Shown: positions 18,922 through 27,633 of the stretch, piece by piece
Layout: each line of letters starts with the position of its first letter
How positions within the stretch are numbered: the first letter of the stretch is position 1
NCBI GenBank assembly: GCA_027596195.1
Contig: JADGJG010000255.1
Span: 1-27,633, forward strand
Direction: 5' to 3'
Origin: Podochytrium sp. JEL0797
Lineage: Eukaryota > Chytridiomycota > Chytridiomycetes > Chytridiales > Chytriomycetaceae
DNA length: 27,633 bases
Notes under the pieces: model-generated
What the model was told of the DNA's origin: nothing
Databases searched by the model: none
Seen by the model: only the letters and a program-made list of their open reading frames with translations
Program-made: the position numbers and the translations under genes

Positions 18922-21900
18922 TCACGCAAACGCTCCCGAAATCACATCCGCTTGCTCCTTCTTGTAGCGCGCACCAATCCCAGTGGCCGGCACAGCCAGC
19001 GTCTTGCGACCGACATAGCGCAACTGAAAAAAAAGAATGGTTGGGTTAGAATCTCGGCTTGAATGGCGAGAATTCGAGTCTATACCTTGGCGCCTTCGGG
19101 CAAAAGTTGCTCCAATCTCGGTGCAACAAACGTGTAGCTTCCTTGGTTCTGTGGCTCTTCCTGAACCCACAAGAATTCTAGCAACGAGACGAGCGTAATC
19201 AGTCATCTGCTGATAACCTAATCATAGCAAAGCGGCTCACCTTTTGCGTTGGGGTACGATTCCAAAGTATCCTTCACCTGGCTCCACGGGAACGGCGCAA
19301 TCTCTTCCAATCGAATAAGCGCAACATTGTCCACAAGTCCCTTGGCTTCTCTCTCCTTGACCAAATCATAGTACAGCTTTCCAGACAAGAACACCACGCG
19401 CTTGGTGTCAATCGGCGACGGCGCGTCCGCAAGAACGGGCTGGAAGCTCGTCCCAGGAGCCATATCCTCCAGACTCGACACGCAAGTCGGGCTACGCAGC
19501 AGCGTCTTGGGTCCAGCAATAATAAGCGGTCGGCGGTAGTTTCGAATCATTTGACGGCGGAGGAGGTGGAACATTTGCGCGGGCGTGGTAGGGTACACGA
19601 CATGCATGTTGCAGTTGTCAGGCGTCGGGTCGGATCCGTCAAACTTGGCGTCCGTGAGCTGCAGGAACCGTTCGATTCGGCAACTCGAGTGTTCCGGTCC
19701 AGCACCATCGTATCCATGAGGCAACAACATCACGAGCCCCGTTTGTCTCAACCACTTGCTCTCACTGCTCGACAAGAACGTGTCGATAATGATTTGAGCG
19801 CCGTTGAAAAAGTCTCCAAACTGCGCCTCCCAGATACACAACCGGTTCGGATTTTCCCAACTGACCCCAATCTCGAACCCGAGCACCGCAAATTCACTCA
19901 AATTGCTGTTGGCGATCTCCATCTTGCCCGCTTGGGCCTGCTCAATGTGGTTCAACGGGATAATCACGTGTTCATCCGATTGGTCCACGAGCATTGCGTG
20001 CCGCTGCGAGAAGGTTCCACGTCCAACGTCTTGTCCCGAGATGCGCACATTGTAGTCCTGGAGGAGGAGAGAACCGAACGCCAAGGCTTCACAGGTGGCC
20101 CAGTCGAGACCCGTGCCGGCTTCGAGCTTGGCCAAGCGCGGGGTGATGTGGAACTTGGAGAGACGCGAGTGTGGGGTGATGCCGTGGGTCGCGACGGATG
20201 CGACTCCCACCTTCTTAAGAGTTTCGAGCGAGACGCCTGTGTTGACGGGGGAGATAGTGGAGTGGGTGATTTCCATGCCGGACCATTTTCCCTTCAGAGT
20301 TTCGGCCTGTGTGCGTGTGTAAGAGAACATTTAGAAGGAGCATCTCGCACATAAAAAAAACACCGGCGTCGTACCTCTGGCTTGTAGTCGTAACTGGCCT
20401 CCAACTGGCTATCCAAGAAATTGGTGTACGATTCGCGACTCTGATCAATCTCTTGTTGCGAAACCACGCCTTCCTTGACCAATTTCTCTTGGTAGAGCTT
20501 GGGAACACTGCGACGACCGCGAATGTGTTTGTACATGACGGGTTGCGTGAAGGCTGCGTGTGCAACAACAAATAGTTCAGAAAATCCGAGCCCTTGTTTG
20601 CTGAAAACATAAAAAAATCCAAACCTGGCTCATCCAACTCGTTATGTCCCATGCGGCGATACGCAATCAAATCAATAATCACGTCTTTGCGGAACTTGTT
20701 GCGATACTCGAACGCAATCCGAGTGGCCACAGCGACATCCTAATTCCAAAAAAGAAAGCACACCAAATCAGACACCACCAAAAAAATCAAGAAAAAACCA
20801 TCCTAAACACAAACCTCAGGGAAATCCGCATTCACATGAATCACGGGAGCATCAATAATCTTTCCCACATCACTCGAATAAACCGTGCTCCTCGCATTCT
20901 CCTTCTGCGTAGTATACCCAATCTGATTGTTCACAATCAAATGAACACTCCCTCCACACGTGTAGTGAGGCAGATTCGAAAGCGCCAACGTCTCCATCAC
21001 AACGCCCTGGCCCGAGAAAGCACCGTCTCCATGCAACTGGACACACAGAACGCGGTCTCCGATATCGCATTCGGGCGTCGAGTTGGCACCCGGCGTCATA
21101 CTCTTGAGCAAGTCGAATTGCTTGGCGCGCGCTTTTCCCGTCGAAACGGGGTTGATGGCTTCAAGATGCGAAGGGTTGTGCAACAACGAAACGTGGACAG
21201 GGTGTTGAGAAGACGGGTACTTCAAATCAACGGATTGAGAAACGTGCGAGAGAACGTCTCCGGCGCCGGGGATGTCGTCTGGGAATTCCGAGTTGCCCTT
21301 GAGCTTGTGGAAGAGGGCGCGTGGGGAGAATTGGAGGAGGTCGGTGAGGAGGTTGAGTCGACCGCGGTGGGGCATGCCGATGACGACGTCTTTGACGTTG
21401 GCTGTTTTTGAAAAGGGGTGGAAGTTAGACCGGGGGGGGGGTCTATTTCGCGGGGAAAGTCAAACCTTCTCCTGAAAGCTTGAACAACTCATCCATGACA
21501 ATCATCATGGACTCGGCTCCTTCCAAACCATAGCGCTTGACTTGAGGGAACCTCTTTGCCATAAAATGGTCGAATGCCTGGGAATCGAAAAAGTCCAATC
21601 AGAAATCTGCCCGGAAAAAAAATTGTGAAGACGCGGAGAATCAACAAACCTCGGAACGGCTCAGCAATTGCAAAATTCTCTTTTGGTGATCCACATCCAC
21701 CGTGCGATCAGCAAAGAGAGTCTCGACGAGCTCGTTGCACCATCTTCTCTCGCTCACGTTCTGGAAATGAAACCCCAAGAGTGAGCACCCAAAAAACCTT
21801 GATGCAATAACCACAAAAGAAACAGTAATAAACGCACCGGAATGTGAGCAAACTCAAAGCCCACAGACCCTGCATAAGTCCTGTTCAAACGCTGTTGCAC

Positions 21901-22364
21901 TTCCTCCAACGACATGACGTTTTCGCCCTCGGAACCAGTGTTGATAATTCCATTCACATCAAACGTCGCACCGGGAGCAAGTCCATAACGCGACGGATCG
22001 AGCTGGTACAATGCAGACGGGTCCGCGGGGGTCAGCGAGAGAGGATCGAGCGTTGCAAGACGGTGACCGAGACTGCGGTAATACGATACGAAACGCAACA
22101 GGTTCGATGCATTCGCGCGGTTTGTGAGTTGTTCCGGGGTATCTGTTTCCCCGAGAAGATGAGGGTTGAAAACGGTTGAGATTCAGAACTGTGCCGAGAG
22201 CATGCTCGCGAAATTAAATTCTTACAATCCGGGATGACGCGGGCCACAGGTTCGCGGAAGCCGTACACCTGGTCACGCGTGTAGTGGTATTTGCGAGTTG
22301 TGGATACTGGGGTGCGTCCAAAGAGAGTTGGGGGAGCCCTTGCGGTTGTGGCGCGACGGAGCAT
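18922..22364 (-). CDS. DHTKD1: 2-oxoadipate dehydrogenase E1 component, DHTKD1-like, mitochondrial
   Basis: This ThDP-dependent E1 decarboxylates 2-oxoadipate and passes glutaryl groups to an E2 lipoyl arm, giving glutaryl-CoA. Exons are 22364-22226, 22142-21838, 21760-21650, 21577-21466, 21401-20815, 20739-20625, 20553-20375, 20306-19241, 19177-19086 and 19023-18922, giving 935 residues. Human DHTKD1 is 919; OGDH is over 1000. A basic presequence leads directly to VYGFREP, with no room for the N-terminal E2-binding domain of OGDH. DHTKD1-like blocks include [45 protein letters not shown] and a C-terminus ending in FA. The ThDP motif is GDG (about 347-349) through [19 protein letters not shown] and GHNELDEP are also present. 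Several introns use GTTTGT donors. The gene is divergent from the first channel gene. Confidence 0.9.
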
Positions 22365-22681
22365 AATTCGAGGGAGATTTTTGGTTCCGATTTTTGGTTC
22401 CGAGATTCTCCGTTAAACATCGTCGGATCACGCCAGGATCACACCAGGATCACGCTGGAGAGATCTTCATTCCCTTTCAAAGGAAATGAAAATATTTTTA
22501 CTATTCCCTCCTTGGCGGCATCAATGAGGGGGCGCGAAGTGAACAATCTATGAATCTCGAAAATGAGCCGCATCCACGCACGCACGTGAAGGGCCATACA
22601 AATTTCTCCTTTTTCAGATATACTCTTTCCTTTCCGGAAAATCTTGAAAATCCCGTGTCCACCCTGCACCAACCACCACCC
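22365..22681. promoter_or_regulatory. Divergent promoter between DHTKD1-like and channel genes
   Basis: The two divergent ATGs are 317 nt apart. The region holds a 13-bp unit (TTTTTGGTTCCGA) repeated twice at about 22378-22403 and three 11-bp direct repeats of the GGATCACGCCA type at 22425-22457. The repeats could be binding sites for a shared regulator, but I recognise no known factor. The channel frame is open upstream to an in-frame ATG near 22550, so a 44-residue N-terminal extension is possible. Confidence 0.5.
22425..22457 (+). repeat. Three 11-bp tandem direct repeats
   Basis: GGATCACGCCA (22425-22435), GGATCACACCA (22436-22446) and GGATCACGCTG (22447-22457) run head to tail in the divergent promoter, with one to two mismatches between copies. 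Confidence 0.85.
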
Positions 22682-25600
22682 ATGGCAACATCTTCATACA
22701 CGGAACTTCACCGCGTTCTCATCGAGAACATCATTGATCTCAAGAACGAAATCAACGCGAAAACCGACAAGCTGATTGGTTTGCTCGGCGGAAACGCGCC
22801 GGTTGTCACCACTCTGAACACTTCCAAACCGTCGAGATTTTCCGCAAAAAGTCCAGAACTCGGAGCCTCCGAACTCAGAGCTTCTCATCTGGACTTGGGT
22901 ATTCGCTGGGACGCCAATGATTTTGCCGCACCGATTGCTGCAAATCAGTCTGTCGCGCCTCACATGTTTCTCGACAAAAACACGGACCTCATCCGGGCGA
23001 GAACCCGAACGAATTTTACTCCGAAACTAGCAGCTTCGGAATTTCCCGATATGAGCACACCGACCGGTTTGGTTTCACCTCGATTGAACACCTCATCCCA
23101 GTTTGATAGTTTTCAAACAATCAAGCGTGGGTCAACTCGCGGTATTCAGTCGCGATCAAGTACGCCAAAAGCGAATGGAACGATAAAGAGTGAAGGAAAT
23201 AGAGAGTCGTTTGGTCCAGAAAGGTTCGCCAATATTGGCTCGCTGACTCGTCAGCCGAGCATGAACAAGAGCACTTTATTGGCTGCAGAGAAACTTACAT
23301 CCAGAAGAAACTCAGCACAGAAACGACAGCTTAGTACACTCAGACATGTGGCTTTGACATCCGAAGCCCAATCGAAGATCCCGACAAGTGACTTTGTCGT
23401 TGCTGTCCCTGAGAACGCGAACTCGAACAAGGACGTTCCACCTGCAAAATCAAATGATGCTGTTGATAAGTCTCTAGTCCATGAGAATGCGGAAACAATA
23501 TTGAGTATTTCCTCCTTGGGATCGATGGATGCCAATGCATCGGGGTCATCAGAGTCGCTGGAGCTGCGCGAGTTGACAAATGAATTGCAGAATGATTCAT
23601 TCTCAAGAAAACACGGGGGCAAGCCGGTCATGGCAATACAAAAACTGAAGGAAATGGAAATGATTGTGGAGAGGAGCAATCAAAACACCATTGTGAAGAA
23701 TGACCCACCAAAGCCAATTCCCCGACCTGCAAAAGCAACAGTTTATGCGAAAGCAACAGTTTATGCTTCCCCGTCAGAGACGAAAATGTCTCCAATTATG
23801 CGCTTCAAAGAAAGCGTTCAGGATCGCTTCGTGTTTTGGTGTATTATCCCAGCGTTTGACCATAAGGGGCGGGTTATCAATTTCGAGCAGTTTGATCAGA
23901 AGGATTTTGAGGGCATAAAATTCAGAACGAATGGGCTTCATCCAAAATCTTACTTCAACACAGCCTGGGATTTTACTCTCTCACGTAAGAGCAGCCATTC
24001 CGTATTATGATTCCTAAACCTCTCATCAAACAGTTTTGTATTTCCTATGTTTGTGGATCATTCCATTTGTTGTCGGTTACTCTGATGTTTTGCCCGGGGA
24101 ATTATCTTTATATTTGAACATGTTGTGAGTTTATACCAACTGTCTGAGATTGATTCATTAACTTTCTCCAGTGTTACTGTCATTTTCACGCTGGACTCGG
24201 TTGTTACTGTTCTCACCCCCCAAGCCATCACAACCACGATGGTGTGCAGCTTCAGAGAGTATGAAGAGCTACGACCTCTCCTGAAAAATTGGATTAGCAT
24301 GTGGATTAGAACTCAGCTCCTGTTCGATGTTGTGGCAACGGTGAGCTTGCCATTTCTTTATTCCCTTCTAACCAATTTTAAAGTTTCCTTTCGAATTGAT
24401 CATTCATCAATGGTGGAGCAATGCAATATTCTTGCTCCTCCTTCGCTTGCTTCGATTTTCGCGAATGCCAAGCCTCATTGCACGGTGTCCGATTTACATT
24501 CGCGCCAAGGGGAGAGTTGAATCTGAGTTTGGGACTGGGATTTCAAAGGTCATCCCACTGGCTATTGGAATATTCTTTTACATACACTTCAACTCTGTGT
24601 GCATCTACTTTTTCGGAAAAATGAATGGATTTATGGGGTGGGGGGCGCTATGGATGGAAATCGACACGGCGAACGTTTTCCAGTTTTATCTCTTCACGTT
24701 TTTCCAGGTAAGATTATCGCTCTAGGCTTCAGTTTATACTTACATGAATATCAGGCCGTTGGAAACATGTTTCCGATGTCTTTCAAGTATATTCACGCGT
24801 CTTGTAAACACTTACTTTTTTTTAAATGAGCATTTAATTTCAGGCCTCAAAGCGTCACGGAGCAGGGAATCAGTATTTTGTTCATCTTTGTGGGAGCTGT
24901 GCTGTATGCTGTGTTTGTCGGTTATGGTGAGTCGACTCGCCAGTCGAGGTTTCTAACACTTCGATTCAGTGTCGTCAGCTGCAATGTCAGTTGACAACAG
25001 CGGAAGGTAACTCAATTATTTAGGAAAAAGCGTGAAAATTTATCCCTCACTTGAATCTGGGAAGACTTTTCAACCAAAAAATGGAAGAAATTGTGGACTA
25101 CGTTCGATGGAAGAATTTGTCTGAGGAGACGAAACTGAAGCTCATAACTTATTGTAAGTAGGATGCCTACAGCCAATTGTCTTGTTTTTTTTGATTTTAA
25201 CAGATAAAAAAAACTCTAGATGAAACAAAGTACAGAGGCAAGTACTTTGAAGAGGATACCTTGCTTGCCGACATGAACGAGGCTCTTCGAACGGTGAGTT
25301 GCGATGATGTTTCCGTAAACTCAACCGAATTTTTTTTGTAGGAAATCTCGCTTCAAAATACTCGCGCATTGATTGAAAAGGTCCCCTTCCTCCGGCGAGG
25401 ACTTGATGAAAGCAGCAACGAAATTTTCTTGAGTCGAATCGCAACCATGTTGCATGCACGATATTTCATTCCAGGGGATTGTATCACCAAACAGGGTGAT
25501 TCTGGGCTTGACATGTATTTTATATTGTCTGGGAAAGTTGATGTATTCATTAGCGGGAAAGGAAAAGTAGTTTCTCTGTATGGAGGGTCATACTTCGGAG

Positions 25601-25862
25601 GTTTGTGAATTTCAGGGAAACGGAACGAGCTCCACCACTGTGGTTAATTGACCATATTTTTTAAATTTCAGAGGTTGCGCTTATCACCAAAACGCTCAGA
25701 ACTGCAACCGTGCAGGCTGCAACGCCCTCCGTCTTGTATCGGTTGACACACCAAGATTTTCACACAATCATCAACGAATTTCAAGACATGAAGGAAAAGA
25801 TAGAACAGCTCGCACAAGAGAGAGATAAGATCATTCAGCAGGCACAAGCATCTCATGAATAA
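22682..25862 (+). CDS. Cyclic-nucleotide-binding ion channel, HCN/CNG superfamily (tandem copy 1)
   Basis: Exons are 22682-23984, 24034-24124, 24172-24340, 24384-24707, 24755-24786, 24844-24926, 24970-25006, 25065-25153, 25220-25293, 25342-25600 and 25672-25862, giving 883 residues. A short coiled-coil (about 5-35) and a Ser-rich disordered region (to about 375) precede a conserved pre-S1 block ending LHPKSYFN. S1 to S6 span about 435-660; S4 has three Arg (LLRLLRFSR). The pore reads QAVGNMFPMSFK instead of a GYG filter. A C-linker (GRLFNQKMEEIVDYVRWKNL) leads to a cyclic-nucleotide-binding domain (about 740-855) with an intact cassette (FGEVAL...LRTATV) and a terminal coiled coil. It should be a plasma or ciliary membrane cation channel gated by cAMP or cGMP; ion selectivity is unclear. 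The start matches the copy 2 N-terminus. Confidence 0.88.
23729..23764 (+). repeat. 18-bp in-frame tandem duplication
   Basis: Two 18-bp units (23729-23746 and 23747-23764) differ at one base and encode the doubled hexapeptide AKATVY in the disordered region of channel copy 1, shortly before S1. It looks recent and frame-preserving. Confidence 0.85.
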
Positions 25863-25927
25863 CTTTTTTTTATTGATTGGCGGTGAAGAAAAATTGTCAC
25901 AAACAACGCGTTTTTTTGGACAGCCAC
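25863..25927 (+). other. 65-nt spacer between tandem channel genes
   Basis: It contains no AATAAA and no recognisable promoter. It starts with a T-run and ends with a T-run followed by GGACAG, which resembles a 3' splice acceptor five bases before the copy 2 ATG. The shortness raises the possibility of a shared transcript. Confidence 0.6.
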
Positions 25928-27633
25928 ATGTCGACTCACACGGAGCTGCACGCCGCTTTGATCTCAGAGATTCTCGATCTCCGATCGGAGATGATGATGA
26001 AAACAGACAGACTGATGGGCATGATTGAAGGCCGAGTTCCACTCCCGCAGGACTCCGACAACGACTCAGACACGGATCCCAAAGACCCCCTGCGCCCAAA
26101 ACCGAGTGTGCGCGACTCACATCTCGAGCTTGGACTTCGGTGGGAAGGAGAAGACTATTCAGCAAATGTGCCTGCAAATCGGTGAGGATTCTGTTTTTAC
26201 CTTCCCCTCATGGAACGCGACACTAAAACGATACTTTCAGTTCGACAATCGCGTCTGTGTTTTCCTCGGAAGTCAAAATCAATCAGGCATCTGCGCAAAA
26301 AGTAAAGCCGAGACAATTCGCTGGCAAAAGCAAACGCCCTTCAATGGAATCATCAAAAGGTGTTCCTCCTGACGACTCAACAAATCTTACGAACAAATGG
26401 GGCTCCGAATCCTTTTCCTTGCTTCCTTCTATAAAGCCGAAACAAACAGCACCCAATACCTCTGCTATGTCTTTAGAAATTGAGCCGGATGGGCCAATGC
26501 GGACGACAGAACCTCCCATACCTGCGCAACGCGAAAATCTAAAGTCTCAAACCAAACAGTTACAAGGCATTTCAAAACCACAGCAAACCCCACAACCACT
26601 CCAATCTATTCTGAAATCCGCGCCTGTCCAACGGAAGCCCTCACTTTTGAGACTTGAGATGCAACAGCCGGCCTCAGCAGTAGTGGCTTCGAAACAATCC
26701 TCCAGCGTCATCAATATTTCTGCGGACACAGCATCCGAGACTTCAGCCACAAAAGAGCCTGGATTCATGGGAAACTTGCTGAGACGCCTGTCCAACCAAA
26801 AGCCAGTTGACACGTCTGTGGAGAAGGTCTCCAAAATCGAGATAGCATCCAGTGAAGATGTCAATATCGCGGAATCGCCGCGTGGTACACACCAGCTAGA
26901 GAGTGACGCCAGCCGGAGCAGCACAAATAGTAACGAAAGCTCTAATAGTGAAGGCAGCGTTGAAATGCCCAAATACGTTATTGCTTCGAGTGCAAATCAA
27001 AAAGTCGTGACGGACGAGGATGACGAAAAGGCCCACACCGGAGCAGTGAAACCAGAACAATCGATGAGACAAAAAATTCGTCAAAAACTTATCCGTTTCT
27101 ACCAGACGTATATGGTTTGGTTCTTGATTCCCGCATTTGACAACAAGGGCCGCAAGCTTTCGATGGAGCAATTTGACAAGGCTGATTTTGCCGATATCTC
27201 GTTCCAAAAAAACGGACTTCATCCTAAAAGCTACTTCAACTCTATCTGGGAATTTATCATGTCGCGTGAGTAGCGAAAATCCCCTTTTTTGGTTTCTGAC
27301 TCTTGAAATTTAGTGCTCTACTTTATTTGCTTGTGGCTTATTCCCTTCCTCGTATGCTACAACGAAGAACTCGATGCAGAAATATTGCAATACATGTACT
27401 TCATTGTGACGGCAATCTTTGTTTTCGACTCTATTATTGCCGTCATGACTCCGCAGCCGAGGTCAAGCGACTCCAATTCGATGTACAGCTTTCGAGAATA
27501 TGAAGCCATGAGACCCGTACTGAAAGATTGGGTGAAGGATTGGATTAAAACGCAACTCGCGATGGATATCTTAACTTCGGTACAGACGTCATTTTCTTCT
27601 TTCTATCCCATTCTAATTTGACTGTGGTTGCAG
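25928..27633 (+). CDS. Cyclic-nucleotide-binding ion channel, HCN/CNG superfamily (tandem copy 2, partial)
   Basis: Exons in the window are 25928-26181, 26241-27265 and 27314-27579. The next intron (GTACAG...TTGCAG) ends exactly at 27633, so the gene continues beyond the window. The 515 residues seen begin MSTHTELHAALISEILDLRSE, the same coiled-coil start as copy 1. The Ser-rich disordered region is diverged in sequence. Then come the shared pre-S1 block (FLIPAFDNKGRKLSMEQFD, GLHPKSYFNS), S1 (LLYFICLWLIPFLVCYN), S2 (YFIVTAIFVFDSIIAVMTP) and the start of S3 (TQLAMDILTS). Compared with copy 1 it has an extra intron after residue 84 and lacks the S1-S2 intron; the other two seen are at matching positions. 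The pore, C-linker and nucleotide-binding domain lie outside the window. Confidence 0.87.

Noticed and set aside
19551..20354. 267-codon plus-strand open frame
   Set aside because: Antisense to the large conserved exon of the DHTKD1-like gene; no motif.
18922..22364. 2-oxoglutarate dehydrogenase (KGD1) as the name for the E1 gene
   Set aside because: The N-terminal OGDH domain is missing, length is 935 residues, and diagnostic blocks follow DHTKD1.
25863..25927. A 3' UTR intron in the spacer between channel copies
   Set aside because: The only donor-like GT and the acceptor-like CAG are about 40 nt apart, shorter than any intron seen in the window.
1..27633. tRNA, rRNA, CRISPR array, insertion sequence or viral element
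   Set aside because: No cloverleaf B-box context, no regularly spaced repeats, and no transposase, reverse transcriptase or capsid-like frame was found by eye.

Overview
The window is a eukaryotic, almost certainly fungal, nuclear segment. Genes are compact and rich in introns. Most introns are about 45-170 nt with GT-AG borders, intergenic gaps are short, and both strands are used. The gene set (fungal-type LYS1 saccharopine dehydrogenase, V-ATPase subunit B, a LUC7 splicing factor, class B DnaJ) together with two cyclic-nucleotide-binding channel genes suggests a zoosporic, early-diverging fungus such as a chytrid. The lineage is an inference. I rebuilt exons by hand from splice sites, reading frame and family conservation. 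Every junction given keeps frame.

Left part (1-8600): a low-complexity flank with a diverged tandem repeat, then V-ATPase subunit B (minus, ten exons) and a LUC7-like U1 snRNP protein (minus), whose stop lies only 86 nt upstream of the V-ATPase start. A LITAF-domain membrane protein (plus) and a Gfo/Idh/MocA oxidoreductase (minus) converge. The oxidoreductase diverges from a PhyH-type 2-oxoglutarate dioxygenase (plus).

Middle (8600-14200): a class B DnaJ (plus) has a perfect five-unit heat-shock element about 70 nt before its ATG. It converges with LYS1 saccharopine dehydrogenase (minus, six exons). Next come a UBE2G1/Ubc7-like E2 (minus, with one GC-AG intron) and a spliced 79-residue single-pass membrane protein (plus), whose start codons lie 21 nt apart.

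Right part (14200-22364): a mitochondrial SUGCT-type glutarate CoA-transferase (plus), a divergent Ser/Thr kinase with large inserts (minus), and an E1 dehydrogenase (minus, ten exons). The E1 reads as DHTKD1 (2-oxoadipate dehydrogenase E1) rather than 2-oxoglutarate dehydrogenase. LYS1, SUGCT and DHTKD1 all belong to lysine / 2-aminoadipate / glutaryl-CoA metabolism and lie within about 11.6 kb, so this may be a loose lysine-metabolism cluster. That is the most notable feature of the window.

Right end (22365-27633): a short divergent promoter with small tandem repeats, then two tandem paralogous channels of the HCN/CNG superfamily. Only 65 nt separate the stop of the first from the start of the second, which runs off the window exactly at an intron 3' splice site. 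The first has a canonical cyclic-nucleotide-binding cassette but no GYG selectivity filter.
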